Assembly (NCBI GenBank): GCA_934693165.1
Contig: CAKUUX010000017.1
Coordinates: forward strand, 1 to 32,289
Source of the DNA: an uncultured Candidatus Melainabacteria bacterium
Lineage (GTDB): Bacteria; Cyanobacteriota; Vampirovibrionia; Gastranaerophilales; Gastranaerophilaceae
DNA length: 32,289 nt
Direction of reading: 5' to 3'
The translations under genes were made by a program, and so were the position numbers. Positions 17,570 through 24,767 of this stretch are shown here, piece by piece; positions within the stretch are counted from its first letter, which is position 1; every line of letters starts with the position of its first letter. The notes beneath the pieces are model-generated. The model did no database searches. It was given only the letters and a program-made list of their open reading frames with translations, and was not told the DNA's origin.

Positions 17570-18172
17570 ATGGTAGTAGGTTTAAACAGTTCAATTGGTC
17601 AATACAATGGTATTTTAAATAATGGAGTTCAATATCCAGCAATTCAAGGTTATACATATCAACCTCAAACAGTAAATTTCCAAGGAACTCCTCAACAAGC
17701 AGAAGAAACTTCTAAGAAAAAATCTAGTGCTGTAAAAAAAGGTATTATTGCAGGATTAGTTACAGCTGCAGCTACTGCAATCGCACTATATGCAGGAGTA
17801 AAAACTGGAGTTTTAAAAGAAGTTAAAGATCCAAAAACATTTACAGACAAACTTAAAAACTTAGCATTTAAAGGTGGCGACACAATTGATAAAGGGGTTA
17901 CAAGTTTAACAACTTGGGCAAAAGCTAAATTAGGAAAAACTAATAATGGCGAAATGAAACCTTTACCTGAAAAAGATGCTAATGGTCAATTGTACTTCCA
18001 ATTTGCTCCAAATGAAGCTCCTAAAACAGAAGCAAAAGTTCCTAACATCAAAGTAAACTTTACAGAAGGCGAAGTTGGAGAAGAAGAAATTAGAGAATTA
18101 ATGCAAGGCATGAATAATGGTGCAAAATCTGGCACTTGTAAAAGTGGTGCTAAATGGGAAATCATTGGCTAA
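17570..18172 (+). CDS. Small single-pass membrane protein, family member 2
   Basis: A 200-residue paralogue of the preceding gene. It has a longer Asn/Gln-rich N-terminus containing VNFQG near residue 40, then SKKKSSAVKKG, a membrane helix (IIAGLVTAAATAIALYAGV, about 60-78), the shared KLKNLAFKGGDTIDKGV segment, and the shared GEMKPLPEKDANGQLYFQF block. It adds about 45 residues at the C-terminus with two Cys-containing or acidic elements (EEEIRELMQGMNN; GTCKSGAKWEIIG). ATG 17570 is chosen because AAAGGTGG lies directly upstream; the GTG at 17561 in the same frame would overlap that ribosome site. Own promoter and terminator. Function unknown. Confidence 0.7.
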   Translation: MVVGLNSSIGQYNGILNNGVQYPAIQGYTYQPQTVNFQGTPQQAEETSKKKSSAVKKGIIAGLVTAAATAIALYAGVKTGVLKEVKDPKTFTDKLKNLAFKGGDTIDKGVTSLTTWAKAKLGKTNNGEMKPLPEKDANGQLYFQFAPNEAPKTEAKVPNIKVNFTEGEVGEEEIRELMQGMNNGAKSGTCKSGAKWEIIG

Positions 18173-18192
18173 TAAGAATTTTTAAATATTCA

Positions 18193-18226
18193 AAAATGAC
18201 CAACTATAGTTGGTCATTTTGTTTTT
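18193..18226 (+). terminator. Terminator after family member 2
   Basis: A perfect inverted repeat AAAATGACCAACTA / TAGTTGGTCATTTT followed by GTTTTT. Confidence 0.9.
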
Positions 18227-18266
18227 AAAAATTATTACAAAAATCAACAAAAATCATAATAAAAAA

Positions 18267-18304
18267 GCAATTTTTTGAAAGAAAAATACTTTATATAAAT
18301 GTAG
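18267..18304 (+). promoter_or_regulatory. Shared-type promoter, copy 3
   Basis: GCAATT (18267-18272), exactly 17 bases, TTTATA (18290-18295), three bases, ATGTAG (18299-18304), preceded by AAAAAA. The spacer ends GAAAGAAAAATAC, as in copy 1 (AAAAAGAAAAATAC). Confidence 0.65.
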
Positions 18305-18340
18305 TGGTTTTATGGTTATATTCTATTGGAGGTTTAGGTT

Positions 18341-18619
18341 ATGGTATCAGGTATTTCAAACATTAGTTTTCAAGCTCAAATTGCTGAAAAAAATGGTAAT
18401 CACACAGCGCCAATTAATTATTTCAGACAAGCTCAACTTAGAGAATTAGAAGCTGATAAATTTGAATTATCAACAAAGAAAAAAGATGAACCAAAAGAAA
18501 GTGCTTGGGCAAAAATTGGTAAAGCAATCGGAGAAGGTGCAAAATCAATTGCAACACAAACTGCCGAATCTTTTGCAAAATCAGCAGCAGAAGAATTGAT
18601 TAGAAAAGCTGCTAAATAG
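18341..18619 (+). CDS. Small helical protein, family member 3
   Basis: A 92-residue protein. Its N-terminus MVSGISNISFQAQ echoes the SNVSFGA motif of family member 1, but there is no membrane helix; instead the C-terminal half is a long amphipathic, Ala/Lys-rich helix (AWAKIGKAIGEGAKSIATQT then AESFAKSAAEELIRKAAK). GGAGG lies 9 bases before the ATG. It has a promoter nearly identical to that of member 1 and its own strong terminator. Related to its neighbours by promoter and N-terminal motif rather than by overall sequence. A membrane-surface or coiled-coil role is possible; function unknown. Confidence 0.65.
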   Translation: MVSGISNISFQAQIAEKNGNHTAPINYFRQAQLRELEADKFELSTKKKDEPKESAWAKIGKAIGEGAKSIATQTAESFAKSAAEELIRKAAK

Positions 18620-18633
18620 ATTTTAAAGTTTTT

Positions 18634-18669
18634 AATAGTGGCGAGCCGTTGGCTCGCCACTATTTTTTT
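18634..18669 (+). terminator. Terminator after family member 3
   Basis: Stem AATAGTGGCGAGCC / GGCTCGCCACTATT with loop GTT, followed by seven T. It is the most GC-rich hairpin in the window. The opposite strand lacks a T-run after the stem, so it mainly serves the plus strand. Confidence 0.92.
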
Positions 18670-19753
18670 AATCAAACATAAATTCTGAAAGTATTAAATC
18701 ACTAATCAAAAAGCCTTTTGTATCAAAGGCATAACCTCTTTCAGTTTTTATAAAATATTCTTTATATTTTTCTAAAATATTTTTAAATTCCTTTTCAAAA
18801 TTAAAATCATAAACCTGTTTTATTCTTTCAACATTAATACCGGAAGCTTTTCTAAACCCTAAAAATATTTCCTCTTCTAACTTTTCTTGTTTTGAAAGGA
18901 CAACAGCACTTTCATGTTCTATAGAATTTTTTAAATATTCTTTCAAGTTGCATTTGTTAGAATATCGTTTTCCCCCATCAAAACCGTGAGCTGAAACACC
19001 AAAACCGTAGTAAGTGTTATTATCCCAGTAATTCAAATTATGTCGTGAATTAAAACCTTTTTTAGAAAAATTACTTATCTCATAATGCTCAAAATCATTT
19101 TTAGGTAAAAATTCACATAAAAATTCATACATATCAGCTTGCATATCAGAATCAGGAAGATTTTTAGGCATATTCAATGCAAATTTACATCCTTCATCTA
19201 TTTTTAATCCATAAAAAGAAATATGTTTTATAGGGAGAGTAACAGCTTTTCCAATATCAGATTTAAACTTATCCATAGTCTGATTAGGTAAACCGTAGAT
19301 AAAATCTATAGAAACATTTTTAAAACCAACGTTCTTTGCAATATCAAGAGCATTCAAAGCTTCCCTTGAAGTATGACGTCGTCCAATGATTTTTAATATA
19401 TCATCATCAAAAGTCTGAACCCCCATGCTCAAACGGTTTACGCCAGCAGAGAAAATTCTTTTTAAAAAATTTTCAGTTACATCGTTAGGGTTTGTCTCAA
19501 TCGTAATTTCTGCATCATCTTCAAAATCAAACATATCAACAATTGATTTAACTTGTTCTGCATTCATCAAAGATGGCGTACCACCACCAATATAAAGAGT
19601 ATTAAGCTTTTCACCATTATAATAATGCTGAATTTCTTTTGTTAGAGCAAGCAAATAATCCTTTATCAAATCAGTCGTTTCAAAGGATGTAAACGAACAA
19701 TAATTGCATTTTGATTTACAAAAAGGAATGTGAATATAAGCGTTTTTAGGCAT
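18668..19753 (-). CDS. hemW: HemW-like radical SAM heme chaperone
   Basis: Radical SAM protein of the HemN/HemW family, 361 residues. The cluster motif CKSKCNYCSF begins at residue 12 (C-x3-C-x2-C), followed by LYIGGGTPSLM, ETNPNDVTENFL, RLSMGVQTFDDDILKIIGRR and SIDFIYGLPNQT, with the HemN C-terminal domain ending in GFLISDLILSEF. The length and the CNYCSF form favour HemW, which binds and hands over heme, over the oxygen-independent coproporphyrinogen oxidase HemN. ATG 19753 overlaps the end of lpxB by 8 bases, so the gene is translationally coupled to lipid A genes. Whether this fermenter makes heme cannot be told here. Confidence 0.88.
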   Translation of the reverse strand: MPKNAYIHIPFCKSKCNYCSFTSFETTDLIKDYLLALTKEIQHYYNGEKLNTLYIGGGTPSLMNAEQVKSIVDMFDFEDDAEITIETNPNDVTENFLKRIFSAGVNRLSMGVQTFDDDILKIIGRRHTSREALNALDIAKNVGFKNVSIDFIYGLPNQTMDKFKSDIGKAVTLPIKHISFYGLKIDEGCKFALNMPKNLPDSDMQADMYEFLCEFLPKNDFEHYEISNFSKKGFNSRHNLNYWDNNTYYGFGVSAHGFDGGKRYSNKCNLKEYLKNSIEHESAVVLSKQEKLEEEIFLGFRKASGINVERIKQVYDFNFEKEFKNILEKYKEYFIKTERGYAFDTKGFLISDLILSEFMFD

Positions 19754-20876
19754 TTTCTGATAATTCTTTATTTAATTCACTTGCAACTTCATAAGCAGAG
19801 CACTTATCCGTTAAGCATTCTCTAACTTCACCTAATGCTTCAATTGTTTCTTTTCTATGTTCTGAATCATATAAATATTTTTCAATTTGATAGCCCATTT
19901 TCTGAGGTTTAACACCTATCTGCAAGAATTCTGGAACAATATCTTTTCCTGTAATAATATTTGGCAAAGATGCCCTATCTATACATCTTACTAAAAGATA
20001 TACTAAATAGAAGAACCAAGGGCCTTTATACGCAATAATCATTGGGGTTTGGTATAATGCTGCTTCAAGAGCAACTGTACCTGATGCTAAAATTAATGCA
20101 TCTGAAACACTTAACAAAGCTTGGTTTTCACCTTTGATAACTTTAAAGTCAGTACCTTTTAAATATTTATCAAAAACATCATCTTTTAAATTAGGTGCAT
20201 GCGAAATACAGAATTGCAATTCAGGATGCTTGTTTTTAAGATATTTTGCAGTTTTGATAAAAATATTTGCTAAAAATTTTAATTCAAAAACTCTTGACCC
20301 TGGAAAAACTGACACGAGTTTTTTGTTAACATCCAAACCGTGTTTTGCAAAAAATTCTTCTCTATTTGCTTTTTCAGGAAGTTGTTTTATAAGTGGATGT
20401 CCAACATAGGTGTTATCTATAGAATAAGAATCGTACATGTGTTTTTCAAATGGAAAAATACAAAATACTTTATCTACGTATTTTTTAATTTTGTTGATAC
20501 GATATTTTCTACTTGCCCAAACTTGTGGAGGAATGTAATAAAACACTTTAATTCCTTTACCACGAATATGTTTAGCAATTTTTAGATTAAACACACCATA
20601 ATCAATCAACAAAACTGCATCAGGCTTATAATCATTTAACAAATAATCTACAAGATTTTTACCTAATTTTAAATGATTGATAACGATTTGAGGAGTTAGA
20701 CCCATTGCAGACATTTTTGAATGATTAGCAAAAAGTTTAACACCTTCAGCTTCTAATTCTTCGCCACCAATACCTTCAATCTGAATATTCGGATTCATCT
20801 TTTTTAATTCACGAACAACTCTTGTTGCGTGCATTTGACCAGAATATTCACCTGTAATTATAAATAGTTTTTTCAT
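19746..20876 (-). CDS. lpxB: Lipid-A-disaccharide synthase (LpxB)
   Basis: Glycosyltransferase (GT19) joining UDP-2,3-diacylglucosamine to lipid X to form the lipid A disaccharide at the inner face of the cytoplasmic membrane. Seen: N-terminal TGEYSGQMHA (usual form GExSGD), LLIDYGVFNL with the Asp aligned to the essential Asp98 of E. coli, YYIPPQVWASR, FPFEKHMYD, YVGHPL, VFPGSRVFELKF, ALILASGTVALEAAL, and SLPNIITGKDIVPEFLQ. At 376 residues it is normal. Start is 2 bases after the lpxI stop. It differs from the usual sequence at two family Asp positions (SGD to SGQ, PDFN to GVFN). The gene supports an outer membrane with lipid A. Confidence 0.95.
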   Translation of the reverse strand: MKKLFIITGEYSGQMHATRVVRELKKMNPNIQIEGIGGEELEAEGVKLFANHSKMSAMGLTPQIVINHLKLGKNLVDYLLNDYKPDAVLLIDYGVFNLKIAKHIRGKGIKVFYYIPPQVWASRKYRINKIKKYVDKVFCIFPFEKHMYDSYSIDNTYVGHPLIKQLPEKANREEFFAKHGLDVNKKLVSVFPGSRVFELKFLANIFIKTAKYLKNKHPELQFCISHAPNLKDDVFDKYLKGTDFKVIKGENQALLSVSDALILASGTVALEAALYQTPMIIAYKGPWFFYLVYLLVRCIDRASLPNIITGKDIVPEFLQIGVKPQKMGYQIEKYLYDSEHRKETIEALGEVRECLTDKCSAYEVASELNKELSENA

Positions 20877-20878
20877 AA

Positions 20879-21697
20879 TTAAACTGCCATAATAACGATA
20901 TTGTTTTTATCTGCAAAATCTACAACTTCTTTTTGATTAACGATAATTGTTTTATTAGCTTCAAGAGCAATTAAAGAAGCTTTGTATTTTTTCATAACTT
21001 TCAAAGTGTTAAGACCGATTGCAGGAATATCAAATCTATTATCTTGAGAAGGTTTTGCGACTTTAATAATAGATGCACCATTTTTAGCAATCTTTGCACC
21101 ACGTTCGATACATCTATCTGTACCTTCAATAGCTTCAACAGCCATAACCATTTTATCTTTAATAACAACAGATTGACCTACATCAAGTCTACCCATTTCT
21201 TTTGCCATATAAAAACCATAATCCACATCTTCTTTTTGAGCTTCAGTTGGTTGAACTTTACCCAACACACCTGATGGAATCATACAATTTTTAATAAAAA
21301 TAGTTTGGTCTAAGATAGTGATACCGAGTTTTTCCATTTCTTCAATAATTAATAACATAACTTGGTCATCATTCAATCTTTTAACTTTGCCCATTAACTC
21401 AATAACTCTTGAATCAATCATTGCAGGTCTTTTTAGTAATAAACCTTTGTGAACTTTACCCAAGAATGTAAGTTGTTTAATTTGTTCCTCTTTTAAAGTT
21501 TTTTCAATTTTTGAAACTTGCAAAGGTGAGTATGAATAAACCTTTGAGCAATATTTTTTCAATTCTTTGTAATTATCGTTTGATAATGAAATACAAACGA
21601 CTTCAAAACCGTTTTCTTTCGCATATTTTGCCATTTGAACAGGTAATGAACCGTCACCTGCAACTAAAGCTTGTTTATTTTCTAATTCAATAGTCAT
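20879..21697 (-). CDS. lpxI: UDP-2,3-diacylglucosamine pyrophosphatase (LpxI)
   Basis: DUF1009/LpxI family enzyme that hydrolyses UDP-2,3-diacylglucosamine to lipid X, an alternative to LpxH. Seen: GDGSLPVQMAKYAKENGFEV at the N-terminus, LGKVHKGLLLKRPAMIDSRV in the middle, and the strong C-terminal signature MAVEAIEGTDRCIERGAKIA followed by IIKVAKPSQDNRFDIPAIGL. At 272 residues it is full length. ATG 21697 has GAGGA seven or so bases upstream. First gene of lpxI-lpxB-hemW, two bases before lpxB; product and substrate of adjacent enzymes match (lipid X feeds LpxB). Confidence 0.94.
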   Translation of the reverse strand: MTIELENKQALVAGDGSLPVQMAKYAKENGFEVVCISLSNDNYKELKKYCSKVYSYSPLQVSKIEKTLKEEQIKQLTFLGKVHKGLLLKRPAMIDSRVIELMGKVKRLNDDQVMLLIIEEMEKLGITILDQTIFIKNCMIPSGVLGKVQPTEAQKEDVDYGFYMAKEMGRLDVGQSVVIKDKMVMAVEAIEGTDRCIERGAKIAKNGASIIKVAKPSQDNRFDIPAIGLNTLKVMKKYKASLIALEANKTIIVNQKEVVDFADKNNIVIMAV

Positions 21698-21725
21698 AAA
21701 TTTTCCTCATACTTCTTTTGTTGAG

Positions 21726-21753
21726 ATTATAACACAAGCACATAATTTGTTAA
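21726..21753 (-). promoter_or_regulatory. Promoter of lpxI-lpxB-hemW
   Basis: On the minus strand TTAACA (21748-21753, five of six to TTGACA), 16 bases, then a perfect TATAAT (21726-21731), about 28 bases before the lpxI start. Confidence 0.6.
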
Positions 21754-21872
21754 ATTGAATATATAAGTTTTGCTAAATTTTGTGTAGATTACATGTTTAA
21801 AACCAACTATTTTAGCTTGAAGTGGTAAAATATTTATATAAAAGAAAGTAACGAAAAAGAGGTAATAAAATA

Positions 21873-23237
21873 ATGGAAAGACAAAGACCAGAAGAAGTTG
21901 CTAGCAATATTCGTAACAAGAATTTTGAAGAAGTGCAACACAACTTTACAGCAGAACAAGTAAGAAACGAAGCATCAAGATGTTTAAACTGTAAAAATCC
22001 AAGATGTGTACAAGGTTGCCCTGTAAATATTAATATTCCTGCATTCATCCACGAATTGAAAGAAAACAATTTAGAAGGCGCAGGCGAAGTTATCAGACAA
22101 TCAAGCATGCTACCATCAGTATGTGGTAGAGTTTGCCCACAAGAAAAACAATGCGAAGGCAATTGTGTACTTGGTATTAAAGGCGAACCAGTTGCTATCG
22201 GCGCTTTAGAAAGATATGTTGGTGACAACACAAAAGCTAAAGATGTTGAAATCAAAGAATCAGGTAAAAAAGTTGCAATCGTTGGTTCTGGTTGCGCAGG
22301 TATTACAGCAGCAGCTGACCTTAGAAAAGCTGGACATAAAGTTGTAGTATTTGAAGCACTTCACAAACTTGGTGGGGTTTTAAGATATGGTATTCCACCT
22401 TTCAGACTACCAAGAACTGTTTTAGATAGAGAAATCGAATCTTTGAAAAAAATGAATGTTGAATTTAAGAAAAACGTTATCGTTGGTAAATCAATTACTA
22501 TCAAACAACTTAAAGAAGACGGATTTGACGCAATCTTCATTTGCTCAGGTGCAGGTCTTCCAAAAATGTTAAATATTAAAGGTGAAAACCTAAACGGTGT
22601 ATATTCAGCAAACGAATTCTTAACTCGTGTAAACTTAATGCACGCAAATGACGAAAACACACCTACACCATTGAGAGTTGGCAAAAAAGTTGCTATCATC
22701 GGTGGTGGTAACGTTGCAATGGACGCTGCAAGAACAGCAAAAAGAGTTGGTTTTGACGAAGTAACTATCGTTTACAGAAGAACAGAAGCTGAACTTCCTG
22801 CAAGACTTGAAGAAATCAGACACGCAAAAGAAGAAGGCATTATCTTTAACTTACTTCGTTCACCAGATGAAATCATTGGCGAAGAAGGTTACGTAAAAGG
22901 CTTAGACCTTGAAATTATGGAACTTGGAGAACCTGATGAATCAGGAAGAAGAAAACCTGTTCCAACTGGCAAACACGAAATTATGGATGTTGATACCGTA
23001 ATTGTAGCTTTAGGTACAGGTCCAAACCCAATCATTCAACGTTCAGCTGTACAAGATGCTTTATCACTAGATTGCGATAAAAAAGGTTATATCATCATCA
23101 ACGCAGAAACTGGTGAAACAAGCATTAATAACATCTACGCAGGTGGTGACGTTGCACCAACTGGACCTTCAACAGCCATCAATGCTATGGGTGCAGGTAA
23201 AAGAGCAGCAAAAGCTATCAACGAAATGTTGAAATAA
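21873..23237 (+). CDS. gltA: GltA-type NADPH oxidoreductase (glutamate synthase small-chain family)
   Basis: A 454-residue flavoprotein of the glutamate synthase small-subunit / NfnB family. It has an N-terminal Cys-rich domain for [4Fe-4S] clusters (CLNCKNPRCVQGCPVNINIP; SVCGRVCPQEKQCEGNCV), an FAD-binding GSGCAGITAAADL, the RYGIPPFRLPRTV block, an NADPH-binding VAIIGGGNVAMDAARTAKR, and the C-terminal FAD motif NNIYAGGDVAPTGPSTAINA. Either it is a homotetrameric NADPH-dependent glutamate synthase of clostridial/archaeal type or the large subunit of the NADH-dependent ferredoxin:NADP oxidoreductase Nfn. No nfnA or large gltB gene is next to it, so the exact reaction is open. GAGG lies ten bases before the ATG. 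Single-gene unit with its own terminator. Confidence 0.85.
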   Translation: MERQRPEEVASNIRNKNFEEVQHNFTAEQVRNEASRCLNCKNPRCVQGCPVNINIPAFIHELKENNLEGAGEVIRQSSMLPSVCGRVCPQEKQCEGNCVLGIKGEPVAIGALERYVGDNTKAKDVEIKESGKKVAIVGSGCAGITAAADLRKAGHKVVVFEALHKLGGVLRYGIPPFRLPRTVLDREIESLKKMNVEFKKNVIVGKSITIKQLKEDGFDAIFICSGAGLPKMLNIKGENLNGVYSANEFLTRVNLMHANDENTPTPLRVGKKVAIIGGGNVAMDAARTAKRVGFDEVTIVYRRTEAELPARLEEIRHAKEEGIIFNLLRSPDEIIGEEGYVKGLDLEIMELGEPDESGRRKPVPTGKHEIMDVDTVIVALGTGPNPIIQRSAVQDALSLDCDKKGYIIINAETGETSINNIYAGGDVAPTGPSTAINAMGAGKRAAKAINEMLK

Positions 23238-23258
23238 TTATTATTTTAAACATACAAT

Positions 23259-23290
23259 AAAAAGAGTAGTTGAAAAACTACTCTTTTTTT
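23259..23290. terminator. Bidirectional terminator between gltA and the coiled-coil gene
   Basis: Stem AAAAAGAGTAGTT / AACTACTCTTTTT with loop GAAA, followed by more T on the plus strand; the minus strand also ends in a T-run. Serves the two convergent genes. Confidence 0.9.
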
Positions 23291-23294
23291 TTGA

Positions 23295-24488
23295 CTATTT
23301 TATACCTAAAGATTTGTCTAATTTCTTAGCATCTTCTACGCTTATACCATTTAATACTGTTGCGCCGTTAAAATCAATATTTGCAAATTGAGCAGTTTCT
23401 CTTAAATCATCAGCTCTCAAACCAGAATTTGTATTTAAGACACTGCCTTTGACTATAAGAATCTGTCCTTCATCATTGCTAGATTTAGAATTAGTTTTAC
23501 CTATACTTATCATATTATCACCTGATTTTTTAGCATCAGAAACATCATACGCAAAATTAGTAAATTTTTCCGACAATTTTTCTTTCTTAGACTCATCAGA
23601 TTTAATTTCGCTCATCAAACTTCCGACTTTACCGTCAGCAATGTTTAATCTTGTATTGAAAGATGAAAGATTAGCTGTCAATGACTTTTCTTCACCAATT
23701 AAGCTGTTAAGCTCAGCCTGTTCAGAACTTGATAATTCTTTTCCACTGTCTTGTTTTTCTAAAAGCTCAGTTTTTCGTTCTTGAACCACCTCTAATCTTG
23801 CTTGAGCTTCCTCAATACTAGCTTTTAATGAAGAAATATCCTCGTTTGTACTTTCTGACATATTTTGAAGATTGAAAGAATTATTTTTTTGCATACCAAG
23901 TTTTTGCTGAATACCTTCTAATTCATCTCGAATTTCAGCCAAAGTTTCTTTTTGTTTTTCATATTCAGTATTTAATTTATCAAAATCATACTTTCCATTT
24001 TTACCATTTGTATCATCGGTCTTATCAAATTTTACATCACCATTTTTTAAATCGTTCAAATAATTTTCTTCATCATTTGATTTTTTAATATCTTGACCAT
24101 CTGTTAAAGAATTTCTATTATCTTTAACACTATCTATTGCATTATCTAATATTTCATTGATATTATCAGAATTTTCAACAAGCGACTCTAAAAGATGAAT
24201 TTTGCCGATTGTTTGATTTAATTCAGCACACTCTGCACTTGTTAATTCATCTCCATTTTTTTGCTTAGCTTCTAGTTCATCTCTTCTTTTATTTAAGTCG
24301 TCTAATTCAGTCTTGTACTTATTGTCACCACCATTATCTATGACATATTTCATATCTTTAGAGTCATCTTGCTGTGTCATTTTCAAATTAGAGCCAGAAG
24401 AATTATTTATCAACTTATTAAAATTAGAGTTTATAAAATTCTGTGCAATTTTCTTAATTATTGACGAAAAATTGTTATTAATTTGCAT
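23295..24488 (-). CDS. Coiled-coil protein with internal duplication
   Basis: I do not recognise this 397-residue protein. No signal peptide or membrane helix is visible. It is rich in Lys, Glu, Asp, Asn and Ser with two heptad-like coiled coils that look like copies of one unit: LDDLNKRRDELEAKQKNGDE followed by LTSAECAELNQTIGK (about residues 62-95) and LEVVQERKTELLEKQDSGKE followed by LSSSEQAELNSLIGE (about 230-265). A polar linker separates them. The last 80 residues (GQILIVKGSVLNT; FANIDFNGATVLNGISVEDA) read as a small globular domain. ATG 24488 has AAGGA eight or so bases upstream. It stands alone, with the 15-bp repeat and palindrome in its upstream region. The N-terminal amphipathic helices could bind a membrane or a partner. 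Confidence 0.65.
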   Translation of the reverse strand: MQINNNFSSIIKKIAQNFINSNFNKLINNSSGSNLKMTQQDDSKDMKYVIDNGGDNKYKTELDDLNKRRDELEAKQKNGDELTSAECAELNQTIGKIHLLESLVENSDNINEILDNAIDSVKDNRNSLTDGQDIKKSNDEENYLNDLKNGDVKFDKTDDTNGKNGKYDFDKLNTEYEKQKETLAEIRDELEGIQQKLGMQKNNSFNLQNMSESTNEDISSLKASIEEAQARLEVVQERKTELLEKQDSGKELSSSEQAELNSLIGEEKSLTANLSSFNTRLNIADGKVGSLMSEIKSDESKKEKLSEKFTNFAYDVSDAKKSGDNMISIGKTNSKSSNDEGQILIVKGSVLNTNSGLRADDLRETAQFANIDFNGATVLNGISVEDAKKLDKSLGIK

Positions 24489-24560
24489 ATTGCCAATCCT
24501 TCCTATGAAACATGCGATTACAATAAATATATCGGCAATATAAAAAGCATACTTTAGCTA

Positions 24561-24650
24561 TACTATCATATACTATACTATCATATACTATACTATCATA
24601 TACTATACTATCATATACTATACTATCATATACTATACTATCCTATCCTA
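24561..24650. repeat. 15-bp tandem repeat
   Basis: The unit TACTATCATATACTA occurs five times without a mismatch (24561-24635), then a degenerate sixth copy (24636-24650). It lies upstream of the minus-strand coiled-coil gene; read on that strand each unit contains TATAGTAT- and GATAGTA-type sequences resembling -10 boxes. Not a CRISPR: no spacers. Confidence 0.95.
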
Positions 24651-24655
24651 GGATA
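24644..24655. promoter_or_regulatory. 12-bp perfect palindrome beside the tandem repeat
   Basis: TATCCTAGGATA, perfectly self-complementary, at the edge of the tandem repeat. Could be a dimer-binding operator or simply the diverged end of the repeat. Confidence 0.4.
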
Positions 24656-24715
24656 CCATATCCAAGATTATACTTGATTTTTAGGTACTACAAATTTGAA
24701 TTTACATTTATTTAC

Positions 24716-24750
24716 AAATAAAAAAGGCGAGTTGTTTTTAACAACTCGCC
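24716..24750 (-). terminator. Terminator of the hydrogenase operon
   Basis: Read on the minus strand, GGCGAGTTGT / ACAACTCGCC with a five-base loop is followed by a run of T (24718-24725 side). It begins 17 bases after the hydA stop. Confidence 0.88.
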
Positions 24751-24767
24751 ATCTCTTTTAACATTAA

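Noticed and set aside
18634..18669. Bidirectional terminator also serving hemW
   Set aside because: The minus-strand reading gives an A-rich, not T-rich, tail after the stem.
24561..24650. CRISPR-like array
   Set aside because: The units are directly abutting 15-mers without spacers, and no cas gene is present.
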